Source of the DNA: Solirubrobacterales bacterium
GTDB taxonomy: Bacteria > Actinomycetota > Thermoleophilia > Solirubrobacterales > Solirubrobacteraceae
DNA: 5,998 nt
Assembly (NCBI GenBank): GCA_015655225.1
Contig: JAATFK010000056.1
Location: 1-5,998, forward strand
Direction of reading: 5' to 3'
In this document: piece after piece, positions 5,321 through 5,998 of the stretch
How the letters are laid out: the number at the start of each line of letters is the position of its first letter
How positions within the stretch are numbered: the first letter of the stretch is position 1
Made by a program: the position numbers and the translations under genes
Notes under the pieces: generated by a model
Database searches by the model: none
The model's input: the letters and a program-made list of their open reading frames with translations, nothing else
What the model was told of the DNA's origin: nothing

Positions 5321-5998
5321 GTGGCGATCGCCCTCGTGACGAACTACCTGACGCCGTACCGCGTCCCGCTCTACCGCCTGCTGGCCGACCGGTTCGGCGT
5401 CGAGGTCCTCTGCTTCGGCGGCGGCGCGAGCTACGTGCCGGCCTGGTTCGCCGACCTCGACGCGCAGCTCGCCGCCGCCCCGTTCCCGGCCCGGCGGCTC
5501 GACGGCCCGCGCGAGGCGCTGACGCTCGGGGGCCGTTACGAGGCGGCGATCGCCCCCGTCGCGGGCGGCGCGATCCTGCCCGCGACCTACGCGGGGATGC
5601 ACGCGCGCCGGAGAGCGTTCGTGCTGTGGGCGTCGGTCTGGGCCCACCCGCGCGGGGGCGCGAAGGCGGCGCTCGCCTTCCCCCTGATCCGCCACGTCTA
5701 CCGCCACGCCGACGCGGTCGTGACCTACGGCAGTCACGTCAGCCGCTACGTCGCCGCCTATCGCGGGCACGACGACGACGTCACGATCGCGCCCCAGTCG
5801 GTCGAGGCGGACCTCTTCGGCCGCGCGGTCGCCCCCGAGGAGGTCGCCTCCTGGCGGGCGGAGGAGGAGCTGGGGGACGGGCCGCTCGTGCTGTTCGTCG
5901 GCCGGCTGGTGGAGGAGAAGGGCGTGCGGGAGCTGCTGGCCGCGTGGCGGCTGCTGGCCGAGCCGGCGGCGACGCTCGCGGTGGTGGGCGACGGCCCC
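5321..5998 (+). CDS. GT4-type glycosyltransferase, 3' end beyond window
   Basis: The frame is open from well before GTG 5321 to the right edge, giving 226 residues in view. I place the start at GTG 5321 because the first beta strand begins there (VAIALVTNYLTPYRVPLYRL). The GTG at 5336 would cut into that strand. Visible features are an N-terminal GT-B domain with LWASVWAHPRG (102-112, a motif common in family 4 relatives), ADAVVTYGSHVSRYV (130-144, the acceptor-domain strand and helix), then the linker to the nucleotide-sugar domain with PLVLFVGRLVEEKGVREL (188-205) and VVGDGP at the edge. The EX7E catalytic motif would lie outside the window. It likely works with the divergent glycosyltransferase on the same glycan, which is inferred only from position. 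GGCAGG at 5302-5307 is a poor, distant ribosome binding site. Confidence 0.88.
   Translation, partial: MAIALVTNYLTPYRVPLYRLLADRFGVEVLCFGGGASYVPAWFADLDAQLAAAPFPARRLDGPREALTLGGRYEAAIAPVAGGAILPATYAGMHARRRAFVLWASVWAHPRGGAKAALAFPLIRHVYRHADAVVTYGSHVSRYVAAYRGHDDDVTIAPQSVEADLFGRAVAPEEVASWRAEEELGDGPLVLFVGRLVEEKGVRELLAAWRLLAEPAATLAVVGDGP

Noticed and set aside
4079..5770. Minus-strand open frame of 563 codons across both glycosyltransferases
   Set aside because: It is composed mainly of Arg, Ala and Gly, and overlaps two glycosyltransferases with intact family motifs in other frames.

Overview
The window is very GC-rich, with strong G/C preference at third codon positions, frequent GTG starts and densely packed genes. 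This composition, an Ala/Gly/Thr/Pro-rich fused sigma factor, an R2lox-type oxidase and Thr/Pro-rich exported proteins suggest a high-GC actinobacterium. The style fits the Thermoleophilia (Solirubrobacter/Conexibacter-like), but that placement is inference from style, not from a marker gene.

Layout, left to right. (1) 1-612, plus strand: the 3' part of a polytopic membrane protein. Its last four membrane segments carry an Asp in one helix, a GYGD motif in the next and a Pro-Ala-Thr motif in the last. This is the order of the catalytic and PAL motifs of signal-peptide-peptidase/presenilin-type (A22) intramembrane aspartyl proteases. (2) 710-2437, plus: an ECF-like sigma-70 factor fused to a zinc anti-sigma (HxxxCxxC) motif, an Ala/Gly linker, a probable single membrane segment and a Thr/Pro-rich tail of about 240 residues. 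(3) 3376-2456, minus: an R2-like ligand-binding oxidase with all six metal ligands and the Val/Tyr cross-link pair, convergent with the sigma gene across 18 bp. (4) 4068-3460, minus: a lipoprotein with a Thr/Pro-rich spacer and a cupredoxin-like domain that appears to have lost its copper ligands. (5) 5286-4147, minus: a GT4-type glycosyltransferase. (6) 5321-5998, plus: a second, divergent GT4-type glycosyltransferase that runs off the right edge.

How the genes may work together. The most interesting juxtaposition is (1) and (2). A presenilin/SPP-like protease gene lies 97 bp upstream of a sigma factor that appears membrane-tethered with its sigma domain inside and its C-terminus outside (type II), which is the orientation SPP-type proteases cut. 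A possible release-by-intramembrane-cleavage circuit follows, but it rests on motifs and proximity alone. The R2lox gene and the lipoprotein lie in the same orientation and may be linked. A 7-bp-arm inverted repeat sits where an operator for the R2lox gene would be expected. The two divergent glycosyltransferases look like one edge of a surface-polysaccharide or glycoconjugate locus. No RNA genes, CRISPR arrays, insertion sequences or attachment sites were seen, and no stretch over 300 bases lacks a gene.
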